Below are positions 25,417 to 34,651 of a stretch of 64,000 nucleotides of DNA, one piece after another. Location: NCBI GenBank assembly GCA_964491395.1, contig CAZBGI010000001.1:62001-126000 (forward strand), written 5' to 3'. The notes beneath the pieces are model-generated. The model was not told the origin of the DNA and did no database searches. It saw only the letters and a program-made list of their open reading frames with translations. How positions within the stretch are numbered: the stretch's first letter is position 1; each line of letters opens with the position of its first letter. The position numbers were made by a program, and so were the translations under genes. The DNA is from SKVR01 sp964491395 (GTDB taxonomy: Bacteria > Bacteroidota > Bacteroidia > Bacteroidales > UBA7960).

Positions 25417-27330
25417 TTGGAACCAAAACAATTATTAACTCAATACTGGGGATATGATTCATTTCGTCCGTTGCAGGAGGAAATTATCAATTCTGTATTG
25501 GAGGATCGGGATACACTGGCATTGCTTCCTACCGGAGGAGGCAAATCTTTGTGTTTCCAGGTGCCGGCGCTTGCCAGAGAAGGAATTTGCATTGTTGTTT
25601 CACCCCTGATTGCCCTGATGAAAGATCAGGTGGCCAACCTGGTAAAAAGAAACATTAAAGCCGTGGCTATATTCTCAGGACAAAGTGCATCAGAAATGGA
25701 TATTGCCATAGATAATTGCATTTATGGCGATGTGAAGTTTTTGTATCTTTCACCCGAAAGACTTACTACGGATATCATACGACTGCGCATACCCAGGATG
25801 AAGGTAAACCTGCTTGCCATTGATGAGGCGCATTGTATTTCGCAATGGGGATACGATTTCAGGCCCCCTTACCTGAAGATAGCCGAAATTAGGGAATTAT
25901 TGCCGCAAACTCCCGTACTTGCTCTTACAGCTACTGCAACCAGGGAGGTCATAACTGACATTTCCCGAAAGCTGGAATTTAAAAATGAGCAGGTTTTTAT
26001 CAAAAGTTTTGAAAGGAAAAACCTCACCTATGCTGTGCTTAAAGAAGAAAACAAACTGGAAAGGTTAATCCGCATTTGCAACAAAGTTCCCGGCACAGGA
26101 ATCGTTTATGTAAGAAACAGGCGAAAAGCAAAAGAGATAGCCCAGTTCCTGCACAAAAACCGCATCAGCGCTGACTTCTATCATGCAGGACTGGACCCGG
26201 TAACCCGCGATAAAAAACAACAAAACTGGACCCGGGAAACCACCCGTGTTATCGTGTCTACCAATGCTTTCGGAATGGGTATTGATAAACCCAACGTTCG
26301 GTTTGTGGTTCACATGGATTTACCCGATTCACCCGAAGCATACTTTCAGGAAGCAGGAAGAGCAGGGCGGGATGAAAAAAAAGCTTATGCGGTTTTGCTC
26401 TATAACAAATCAGACATCATTGATCTGGATAAGTTTTTTGAAAACGCATACCCTCCCCTGGATTTTATTAAGAAGGTGTATAATGCGCTGGGAAATTATT
26501 ACCAGCTGGCCACAGGTACCGGAAAAGACAGAAGGTATGATTTTATCCTGGCTGATTTTTGTACACATTACAACCTTGAGCGACTCACTACCTTTAATGC
26601 CCTGAAAATTCTGGAAAAAGAAGGCTATATCCTTTTATCGGAGGCATTGTCCAGTCCTTCAAAAATTCTGGTGATGCTCAACAAAGAGGAACTTTACCGT
26701 TTCATGGTAGCTAACCCTGCTTACGATAATTTAATAAAAACCATTTTACGCTCTTACACGGGTCTGTTCTCCGAGTTTACCCGGATTGATGAAAATGAAA
26801 TTGCTTCCCGGTTGAAGATCCAAAAAGAAGAGGTGATGTCCCGCTTGAGAAAACTTCATCAATTGCGCGTGGTGCACTATGAACCCCAAAATGCCAAACC
26901 CAGAATTACCTTTGTTAGTGGCAGGCAGGATTCAATGAACATTAGTATTTCTCCCCAAAATTATTCGGAAAGGAAAAAATTTGCTGAACAAAGAATTAAT
27001 GCCATAAAAGAGTATGTGACAGCAGAAAACAAATGCCGAAGCAGCATGTTGCTCGGGTATTTTGGAGAAAAAAACACTCAGCGATGTGGTATGTGCGATG
27101 TATGTCTTGAACGCAATAAACTTGACGTAAGTAAACTGGAATTTGATCAGGTAGTGGAACTCATAAAGCCAGTATTGACTCAAAAAGCCTTGCCTCTCAC
27201 CGACCTTTTATATTCCCTTAAAACCGCTGTTCCTGAAAAAAGAATTATCAAAGTAACCCAATGGCTTATTGATAATAACAAAATCCGATTAAACCCTGAG
27301 GATGAAACTTTGAGATGGATGGAAGAATAA
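25417..27330 (+). CDS. recQ: RecQ-family ATP-dependent DNA helicase
   Basis: The 637-residue protein starts from TTG (MEPKQLLTQYWGYDSFRPLQ); no ATG precedes the conserved Q-motif region. Walker A is TGGGKS at 39-44, the DEAH box is at 136-139, motif VI lies in QEAGRAGRD, and the zinc-binding RecQ-Ct domain has C540, C557, C560 and C563. A winged-helix follows. There is no HRDC domain; the C-terminus is short, as in many Bacteroidota RecQ-like proteins, which often carry two paralogues. It unwinds 3'-to-5' during recombination and repair. Monocistronic between an ankyrin gene and a kinase. Confidence 0.93.
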   Translation: MEPKQLLTQYWGYDSFRPLQEEIINSVLEDRDTLALLPTGGGKSLCFQVPALAREGICIVVSPLIALMKDQVANLVKRNIKAVAIFSGQSASEMDIAIDNCIYGDVKFLYLSPERLTTDIIRLRIPRMKVNLLAIDEAHCISQWGYDFRPPYLKIAEIRELLPQTPVLALTATATREVITDISRKLEFKNEQVFIKSFERKNLTYAVLKEENKLERLIRICNKVPGTGIVYVRNRRKAKEIAQFLHKNRISADFYHAGLDPVTRDKKQQNWTRETTRVIVSTNAFGMGIDKPNVRFVVHMDLPDSPEAYFQEAGRAGRDEKKAYAVLLYNKSDIIDLDKFFENAYPPLDFIKKVYNALGNYYQLATGTGKDRRYDFILADFCTHYNLERLTTFNALKILEKEGYILLSEALSSPSKILVMLNKEELYRFMVANPAYDNLIKTILRSYTGLFSEFTRIDENEIASRLKIQKEEVMSRLRKLHQLRVVHYEPQNAKPRITFVSGRQDSMNISISPQNYSERKKFAEQRINAIKEYVTAENKCRSSMLLGYFGEKNTQRCGMCDVCLERNKLDVSKLEFDQVVELIKPVLTQKALPLTDLLYSLKTAVPEKRIIKVTQWLIDNNKIRLNPEDETLRWMEE

Positions 27331-27466
27331 CCACTACACTTTACAATTTAATACGACGAATTAAATTATAAAGAGAAACATAATCATCGATGGTGGATTA
27401 ATTTCACCTTTTGCGGAATATTTCATACATTTGGCTAATTATCTAAATATCTTTTTTACACAACCA

Positions 27467-29911
27467 ATGAAAAAAAACGACACGATTTCAATCCTGTATG
27501 TCGAAGATCAGGATGACGTTAGACTTTTCTTATCCAAAATACTTTCCCGACACTATTCGAATGTTATGTTAGCCGAAAATGGCAAAGCAGGACTTGAATT
27601 ATACCATAAACACAATCCTGATATTGTAATTACAGACATCAAAATGCCCGTGATGGACGGATTGTCCATGAGCAGCAGAATAAAAGAATCCAACCCTAAA
27701 GCGCAGATTATCCTTACCACTGCCCATAGCGACATGGAGTATTTTATTCAAAGCATCGACATAGGTATTAACCAATATATTCTCAAACCCATCGATCGTG
27801 AAAAGCTCTATACAGCTATTAACAACTGTAAAGAACAAGTTTTGATGGAAAGAGAGTTGAAAAGGCAAAATGAGAAACTCCAGGAAAACAACGTAAAACT
27901 AACCACGCAGGAACGTGAACTGAGAGAAAACCTGCAAAAGACCATAGCCCTCAAGGAAATAATCAGCAAAAGCGAAGAAAATTTCAGAAAAGTAGCAGAG
28001 AATATTTTAGATGCTTTCTGGCTCAGCGACAACAATAAGGTCTTATTTGTAAACAATGCCGTCGAAAAAGTATTGGGCATTGACCCTAACCTGTTGTACT
28101 ACAATGCTGCAGAATTCAAAAAGTACATCCATGAAGAGGACAAAACGCGGTTTCTGTTTCTGCTTCAGCAGCATGAAAACAATCACAAGGGGAGTATGGG
28201 CACGGAATTCCGAATTGTAACCCCCGGGGGAGAAATAAAAAATATCTGGTATCGCGATGTTTTTATTGAGCATGAAAAAGAGAAAGAGAAAGATCAAAGA
28301 AGAATCTGCATGTTAAGCGATATCAGCTGGAAGACAGAAAAGGAAACCTTGCAGAATAACCTGACAATAGCCAGGGAAACAGCTCAGATCAAACAACGGC
28401 TTTTGGCCAATGTAAGTCATGAGATGCGCACCCCCCTCAACGGGATTTTGGCCATGACAGAAATATTATCCAACAGTTCACTTACTGAAGAACAAACCGG
28501 TTTTGTTTCAACCATCAAAGAAGCCGGAGAAGATATGCTGGAAATCACTAACGCCCTTCTGGATATTCAGGAACTGGAGGCCAACCAGGTGAAACTGGAT
28601 ATGCAGCCCATTCGCACCAGAGCATTTTTCAAAGAACTAACCGGAAAATTTGAAAAACAAATCCTGGCGAAAGGTTTGAACTTCCAGCTTACCTTTGACA
28701 AAAACTTTCCTGAGCTGTTCACCTCTGATCCCAAACGACTGCGGCAGGTTACAGAGCAATTGCTTTCCAATGCCATTAAATTTACCGACAAAGGAGAAAT
28801 CAAAGTTGCCTTGACAGTTGAAAAAACGGATCTGAACGATCAGATTATCATTCTTACAGTATCAGATACAGGAAGAGGCATTCGCGAAGATTACCTGGAC
28901 AAAATCTTTGTCTTGTTCTCGCAACAGGACGACTCCGACGCCCGCCTTTATGAAGGACTTGGTTTGGGACTGACCATTTGCCAGAAAATAGCATTGTTGC
29001 TGAAAGGCACCATAGAGGTGGAAAGCCATGAAGGTACAGGCAGCTCCTTTTCCTTTATTTTTCCTGTATCGACAAACGAAAATGAAACTGTAGCCAAACC
29101 CCGGATATCTCCACCCCAATTTGGCATTAAGGTTCTATATGCAGAAGATAAAGAAGTGAACCAGAAAATCATCAGCATAATACTCCATAATGCAGGGTGC
29201 AAGGTTGACATTGCTCAGAACGGAAAGGAAGCCCTTGAGAAAGTAAAAAAAACAACTTATGATATAATATTGATGGACATCCAGATGCCTGTAATGGATG
29301 GAATCACCGCCACCCGGGAATTACAAAAAACATACACCAACCTGCCTCCTGTTATTGGTGTTAGTGCCAATGCACTTAAAGCTGATGCACAATATTACAT
29401 CGACATGGGGCTCGACGATTATATCTCAAAACCGGTTATACCCGGAGTTTTGTATAACAAAATAAGCGAATGGCTTGACAAGGACAGGAAAAACATGAAA
29501 CCCGGCAAAGAAGATGCTGTTGCTGCCACTGAGATCCCGGACAATTTAAAGGAAAAAGCGGATCTTGACCCGGAAACACTTGCTTCATTAAGAGAACAAA
29601 CCAACAAAGACGACAGCATTATCAGAGACTTGTACAGCACATTTTTGCAGGAGGCCGATATTTTGATGAAAAATATCCACCACGCCATACAGGAAAATGA
29701 CACTCCATCCCTCAAAGAAAGCACCCATTCCCTTAAAGGATTGAGTGCCACTATAGGAGCCATGAAAGTTTATGATATCTGTTCCGAAATGGATCGTCTG
29801 CACAAAAAAAACACCTTCTCCAAGAGCGACTCATTGTTTGTGCTGCTAAGCAGATATTATGAAAAACTCAAAACCATCATCAATAACGAGGTGTTAAATC
29901 ACTACTCTTAA
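27467..29911 (+). CDS. Hybrid histidine kinase: REC-PAS-HisKA-HATPase-REC-HPt
   Basis: Starting at the ATG at 27467 (a TTG 12 codons earlier adds no conserved sequence), the protein has 814 residues and no membrane segment. Order: a receiver with D57 (IVITDIKMP), a coiled coil (about 130-165), a PAS fold (about 170-290), HisKA with the phosphorylated H318 in NVSHEMRTPLNG, HATPase with LLSNAIKF, SDTGRGI and GLGLGLTI, a second receiver with D604 (IILMDIQMP), and an HPt domain with H754 in STHSLKGLSATIGA. All relay residues are present, so it can carry out a full His-Asp-His relay. No DNA-binding regulator lies nearby. The next kinase gene follows closely (78 bases to its ATG). Confidence 0.93.
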   Translation: MKKNDTISILYVEDQDDVRLFLSKILSRHYSNVMLAENGKAGLELYHKHNPDIVITDIKMPVMDGLSMSSRIKESNPKAQIILTTAHSDMEYFIQSIDIGINQYILKPIDREKLYTAINNCKEQVLMERELKRQNEKLQENNVKLTTQERELRENLQKTIALKEIISKSEENFRKVAENILDAFWLSDNNKVLFVNNAVEKVLGIDPNLLYYNAAEFKKYIHEEDKTRFLFLLQQHENNHKGSMGTEFRIVTPGGEIKNIWYRDVFIEHEKEKEKDQRRICMLSDISWKTEKETLQNNLTIARETAQIKQRLLANVSHEMRTPLNGILAMTEILSNSSLTEEQTGFVSTIKEAGEDMLEITNALLDIQELEANQVKLDMQPIRTRAFFKELTGKFEKQILAKGLNFQLTFDKNFPELFTSDPKRLRQVTEQLLSNAIKFTDKGEIKVALTVEKTDLNDQIIILTVSDTGRGIREDYLDKIFVLFSQQDDSDARLYEGLGLGLTICQKIALLLKGTIEVESHEGTGSSFSFIFPVSTNENETVAKPRISPPQFGIKVLYAEDKEVNQKIISIILHNAGCKVDIAQNGKEALEKVKKTTYDIILMDIQMPVMDGITATRELQKTYTNLPPVIGVSANALKADAQYYIDMGLDDYISKPVIPGVLYNKISEWLDKDRKNMKPGKEDAVAATEIPDNLKEKADLDPETLASLREQTNKDDSIIRDLYSTFLQEADILMKNIHHAIQENDTPSLKESTHSLKGLSATIGAMKVYDICSEMDRLHKKNTFSKSDSLFVLLSRYYEKLKTIINNEVLNHYS

Positions 29912-29989
29912 GGGCTGTGCTCCCTTGTCTGAATGCAGGATACTTCTGACCACAAAACTGTAAAACAACGCTATACACCTCTAACTTCC

Positions 29990-32900
29990 ATGATTAAGAA
30001 AGTATACACCTTGATTTTAATCATCCTGGCAGGGTTTTACCACGCTATGCCAGCAACCCATGCTGAGCCCAACATCATGGTACTGCACAGTTATCATCCC
30101 TCATTTCACTGGAATATCGAAATCAACCAGGGTCTTCGTCAGGTTTTGTCAGAAGAGTTCGACGATTATCACATGATAGTAGAATACCTGGATTCTAAAA
30201 GAATTTTTGATGAAACCCATCAGACAAGATTGCTTGAACTTTATCTTCATAAATACAATTCGGTGGATATAGATGCAATCATTGTCAGTGATGATGATGC
30301 ACTTCAATTCATATTAATGTATGGGCAGGAATTGTTTCCTGATGTGCCCGTAGTATTTTGTGGTGTCAACAACTACTCCCCTTCATACCGGGACAGCTAC
30401 CCCCATTTAACTGGTGTAGTGGAAAAACTCGACGAACCCGAAACCATTTCTATGGCGCTGCAATTGTTTCCTGAAACAGAATATGTATACTTTGTGGGAG
30501 ATCAATCTACCACGGCTTTCGACCTTACCGCTATTTTCAAAGAAAAGCACGAACAATTATTTCCTGACATTGAGTTTAATTACCTGCACACGAATAAGCT
30601 GGAAAAACTTCCGGGCCTTTTAGATCAGGTGCCCCGCGAAAGTGTAATTATGCTATGGCCTTACCTTCAACAAAAAGAAAACCATCTCATCGAAGTTGAC
30701 AAGGCTACCCGGGCCATAACTTCCTATACCAACCTTCCGGTATTCGGGTTTTGGCATTTCATGCTGAGCAATGGCATTATCGGGGGTAAACTGGCCCATG
30801 GAGTAGCCCAGGGTGAAATGGCAGCCCATTTGGCAGTATCTGTTCTGAAGAATGGAGAACGAGCTGAAAACCTTGCTGTTGTAAAATCTGTACCCAATGA
30901 CTTTTTCTTTGACTACAATGTGTTGAAACTTCATGATCTGGATATCGAAGCCTTGCCTGAAAACAGCATTATTATCAATATGCCGGAGAGTTTTCTGAGC
31001 AAAAACAGGAATACCCTGCTGGGTTTCCTGGCAGCAATGATTGTATTTGGATTATTATATCTCATTTATACCATCCACAACAGGAACATTCGCCGCGTGC
31101 TTACCCGTGAACTGGCTTTCCAGCAATCATTGATCAATGCACTACCCAACCCGGTGTTTTATACTTTTGACAACAAGCACATTGAGGGCTGCAACCAGGC
31201 TTTCGAAAAGCTAACAGGAATAACCATTGAACCGGGAGAAAGCCCTGAATTTAATGCCGTATATGTGCCGGGGCAGGCTGATGTACATAAATCGGTAAAC
31301 GCCGAAATCATGCAATCTCAAAAGTCTACCACCTACGAAGGTCAGATTATTGCCTGCGGCAATACTGTGCGCGATGTAATTTTCTACAAATCCGTTTTGT
31401 ATAATACAAGAACCAAAAAGTATGGTGTAATTGAATCGATAGTAGATATAACCGACAAAAAAAATGCAACGGAAAGAATCCGTCTGAGCGAAGAGCGTTA
31501 TGCATTGGCAACCAAGGCAACAAAAGATGGAATCTGGGATTGGGATCTGCAAAAAGGAGAAATCTTTTTGTCCGACAACCTCAAAGAAATGCTGGGATAC
31601 GACATCAGCGAAGAGCCTATGGATGAAGAAAACATGCGCCAATGGGTTCACCCTGAAGATCTTAATATTTTCAATCATCAGATGGATCTGTTGCAACAAG
31701 GCGTAAAAGACTCCTACAACCTGGAAATGAGACTTAAGCAAAAAAATGGTTCCTATTTCTGGGCCGAGGTAAAAACTTTTTCGCAGAGAGACAAAAACAA
31801 TGACATATGCAGACAAATTGGTTCAATCAGTAATATTCAGCAACGCAAAGATGCAGAGTTGTCCCTGAAAAAATGGGAGGAAATATTTCAGAACACCCTT
31901 ATGGGAGTAAGTACAGTAAACCCATACAGCAAAGAAATTGAGGTGATGAATCCGGTTTTCGCTCATATTCACGGCTACCAGCCTGACGAACTTAAAGGCA
32001 AAACCATCACTGATTTACGCGCTCCGGAAGCTGGGGACGATATGGCTGAAATATTTGAAAAAGTAAATCTTCAAGGTCATCAGGTACAGGAATCATTGCA
32101 CATTCGCAAAGACTATTCTACTTTTCCTGTCATGGTTGATATAACGGCAGTTAAAAACGATCGGGACGAAATACAATATTACATCGTAAATCTTCAGGAT
32201 ATAACCCAACGAAAAAAACAGGAAGATAAGATTACGCGGATGTTGCAAAACGAGCAAACCATGAATGAAGAACTTCGTTCAAGTGAAGAGGAGGTGCGCC
32301 AGACTTTGCTGCAAACCGTCAATCTGAAGGAAAAACTGGAAGAGAACCAGAAACAGTTCCTGAGTTTTATTGATGGTACTTCTGACTTTGCCATCCTGAA
32401 AGATGAAAATCTCAGATATTTGCTGGTGAATAAAGCCTATGCAGACCTTTACCATTTGGATCCTGAAGAGATAATCGGAAAAACCGACGAGGAAATTACC
32501 CCGGAATCTGTAGCCAAAGAGGAGCAAAAAACGGACTTGCAAGTTCTCAAGGAAAACAAAACGGTTATATACGAACGTGAAACCAACGGCAAGATATTTG
32601 AAACCCGGAAATTCCCTGTTTTTTATCTTAAAAAGCAAATAGGGGTTGGAGCATTTATCAGGGATATCACCCAACAACGAATCATTGAACAACAGGTTCA
32701 AAAAAATGAACAAAGATTCAGAACACTGCTGGAAAACAGTTACGATCTGATAACCCTGATAAACAAAAAAGGAGAAATAAGCTATTCTACCGATGCCATA
32801 AAATCTCTGACAGGTTGGACAAACAGGGAAGTCAAGGGCAAACATTTATCAGAAATTCTCCACCCCGAAGACAAAACTCTTTTCTTTCAGAAAATCGAAA

Positions 32901-34651
32901 AGCTGTTGCAATCACCCGCTGAACCAATATCCATCAACCATCGTTTCAATCACAACCGGGAGAGAATTAAAAACATCGAAACCATCGCCACCAATCACCT
33001 TAACAACCCGCTAATTAATGCTATTGTGCTGACCAGCCGCGATGTATCACTGGAGCATCAAAGCCGGGAACTGAAAAAAAACATTTCCATCGCCCAGAAA
33101 TCAGCAGAGATTAAACAACAGTTTCTGGCCAATATGAGCCATGAAATACGTACTCCCATGAATGGCATTGTAGGAATGATTGAATTCCTCCTGGAAACAA
33201 AACTGGATGAAACCCAACTAGACTATGTAAATACCATCAAGTCTTCTGCCGATTCGTTGCTCAATATCATCAACGATATCCTGGACTTCTCCAAAATTGA
33301 GGCAGGAAAACTCTCTATCAATCCGGCTCCTGTGAATATCAGGAATTTCCTGAAAGAAGCGCCCAAAGTCTTCAAAGCATTGGTGAAACAAAAAAATCTG
33401 GAATTCAACCTGTTTATTGATGACTCCCTCCCGGAATACCTCAACCTTGACTCCATCAGGCTTAATCAGGTAGTGTCCAATCTTCTTTCAAATGCTATCA
33501 AGTTCACCTCTTCCGGGGAAGTTGCTCTCAGGGTTTTTGCTGAAAAAAGCACCCATGCGATGGTACACCTCAGGTTTGAAGTGCAGGACACAGGTATTGG
33601 CATACCTGAGGAAAAACAAAAAAACCTTTTCACCCCTTTTACCCAGATTGACTCCTCTCTTACACGCTCGCAGGAAGGTACCGGCCTGGGGCTTACCATT
33701 TGCCAGCGCATTATAAACCTCATGGATGGTGAGATTGGCATTATCAGCAAAAAAGGGCAGGGTGCCTTGTTTTGGTTTACAATTCCTGCTGCAATCTCCG
33801 GACTTGAAAAGGTGAAAAAATTCACCATCAGTCATGAGGCCAGGGAAAAGAAGAAACTTAACATCAATGTGTTGCTTGTAGAAGATAAAAAAGTAAACCA
33901 GAAAGTGTTCAAGCTCATGATGGAATCCATGGGTTGTAAAGTCACCATTGCCGCTGATGGACAACAGGCCATCAACATCATTGAATCCTATCAAAAAGGA
34001 GGAAAACATAAGCTACCGGTTTTCCAGGCAATCCTTATGGACATTCAGATGCCCGTGATGGATGGTATAGCGGCTACCCGGATTATACGTGAAAAACATC
34101 CTGAATACAAGGTAATAATTGGATTAAGCGCCAATGTCTTCAGCAGTGAAGTAGAGGGTTTCCTGCGAAGTGGTCTTGACGACTACATCGTGAAACCTGC
34201 AAAGTCTGAAGAATTGTATAAAAAACTATTGTACTGGACACAAGAAAGAGAAGTAATACCGGAAAATTCAGAAGAGTCTTTTTCCAATATTATTGACCAT
34301 CTCTCCAGGGAGCCGGTTTATGAGAAACATAGTCTGGATATCATAAAAGCACAGGCTAAAAACAATACCTTGGTGCTTCAGGAGTTGTTCTCATCCTTTC
34401 TTAATGATGCCATTGAACTTATCAGTAACCTTGAATCTGAAGCAGAACTGGAAGATAATATTGCAACGGATTACCTGAAAACCCTGAAAAACATGTCGCT
34501 CAGCATGGGAGCATTGCAGGTTTCCAAAACCTGCGATGCATTGATAAAAAACCTCACATACCACCAAACGCCTGATAAGAAACTCCTGCAATTTCTCAAA
34601 GAAGCTGTAACAAGATATGTAGGAACCATTAAGGATAATCCGAAGGATTAG
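29990..34651 (+). CDS. Hybrid histidine kinase with ABC-substrate-binding sensor, five PAS domains and degenerate HPt-like tail
   Basis: From the ATG at 29990 (MIKKVYTLILIILAGFYHAM, signal/anchor) the protein has 1553 residues. A periplasmic domain (about 27-335) starting IMVLHSYHPSFHWN resembles the ABC-transporter substrate-binding-like sensor family. One membrane helix (about 343-362) follows, then five PAS modules, HisKA with H1051 (NMSHEIRTPMNG), HATPase with LLSNAIKF and GTGLGLTI, and a receiver with D1351 (ILMDIQMP). The C-terminal 120 residues align with an HPt domain, but where the sister kinase reads THSLKGLSATIGA this one reads LKTLKNMSLSMGA, so the phospho-His is Lys (K1497). A start 19 codons earlier would precede the anchor and is less likely. 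Its stop overlaps the convergent glycoside hydrolase stop. Confidence 0.92.
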   Translation: MIKKVYTLILIILAGFYHAMPATHAEPNIMVLHSYHPSFHWNIEINQGLRQVLSEEFDDYHMIVEYLDSKRIFDETHQTRLLELYLHKYNSVDIDAIIVSDDDALQFILMYGQELFPDVPVVFCGVNNYSPSYRDSYPHLTGVVEKLDEPETISMALQLFPETEYVYFVGDQSTTAFDLTAIFKEKHEQLFPDIEFNYLHTNKLEKLPGLLDQVPRESVIMLWPYLQQKENHLIEVDKATRAITSYTNLPVFGFWHFMLSNGIIGGKLAHGVAQGEMAAHLAVSVLKNGERAENLAVVKSVPNDFFFDYNVLKLHDLDIEALPENSIIINMPESFLSKNRNTLLGFLAAMIVFGLLYLIYTIHNRNIRRVLTRELAFQQSLINALPNPVFYTFDNKHIEGCNQAFEKLTGITIEPGESPEFNAVYVPGQADVHKSVNAEIMQSQKSTTYEGQIIACGNTVRDVIFYKSVLYNTRTKKYGVIESIVDITDKKNATERIRLSEERYALATKATKDGIWDWDLQKGEIFLSDNLKEMLGYDISEEPMDEENMRQWVHPEDLNIFNHQMDLLQQGVKDSYNLEMRLKQKNGSYFWAEVKTFSQRDKNNDICRQIGSISNIQQRKDAELSLKKWEEIFQNTLMGVSTVNPYSKEIEVMNPVFAHIHGYQPDELKGKTITDLRAPEAGDDMAEIFEKVNLQGHQVQESLHIRKDYSTFPVMVDITAVKNDRDEIQYYIVNLQDITQRKKQEDKITRMLQNEQTMNEELRSSEEEVRQTLLQTVNLKEKLEENQKQFLSFIDGTSDFAILKDENLRYLLVNKAYADLYHLDPEEIIGKTDEEITPESVAKEEQKTDLQVLKENKTVIYERETNGKIFETRKFPVFYLKKQIGVGAFIRDITQQRIIEQQVQKNEQRFRTLLENSYDLITLINKKGEISYSTDAIKSLTGWTNREVKGKHLSEILHPEDKTLFFQKIEKLLQSPAEPISINHRFNHNRERIKNIETIATNHLNNPLINAIVLTSRDVSLEHQSRELKKNISIAQKSAEIKQQFLANMSHEIRTPMNGIVGMIEFLLETKLDETQLDYVNTIKSSADSLLNIINDILDFSKIEAGKLSINPAPVNIRNFLKEAPKVFKALVKQKNLEFNLFIDDSLPEYLNLDSIRLNQVVSNLLSNAIKFTSSGEVALRVFAEKSTHAMVHLRFEVQDTGIGIPEEKQKNLFTPFTQIDSSLTRSQEGTGLGLTICQRIINLMDGEIGIISKKGQGALFWFTIPAAISGLEKVKKFTISHEAREKKKLNINVLLVEDKKVNQKVFKLMMESMGCKVTIAADGQQAINIIESYQKGGKHKLPVFQAILMDIQMPVMDGIAATRIIREKHPEYKVIIGLSANVFSSEVEGFLRSGLDDYIVKPAKSEELYKKLLYWTQEREVIPENSEESFSNIIDHLSREPVYEKHSLDIIKAQAKNNTLVLQELFSSFLNDAIELISNLESEAELEDNIATDYLKTLKNMSLSMGALQVSKTCDALIKNLTYHQTPDKKLLQFLKEAVTRYVGTIKDNPKD

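Noticed and set aside
27345..27367. Inverted repeat aatttaat / attaaatt after recQ
   Set aside because: AT-only stem of 8 bp with no T-tract; too weak to call a terminator.
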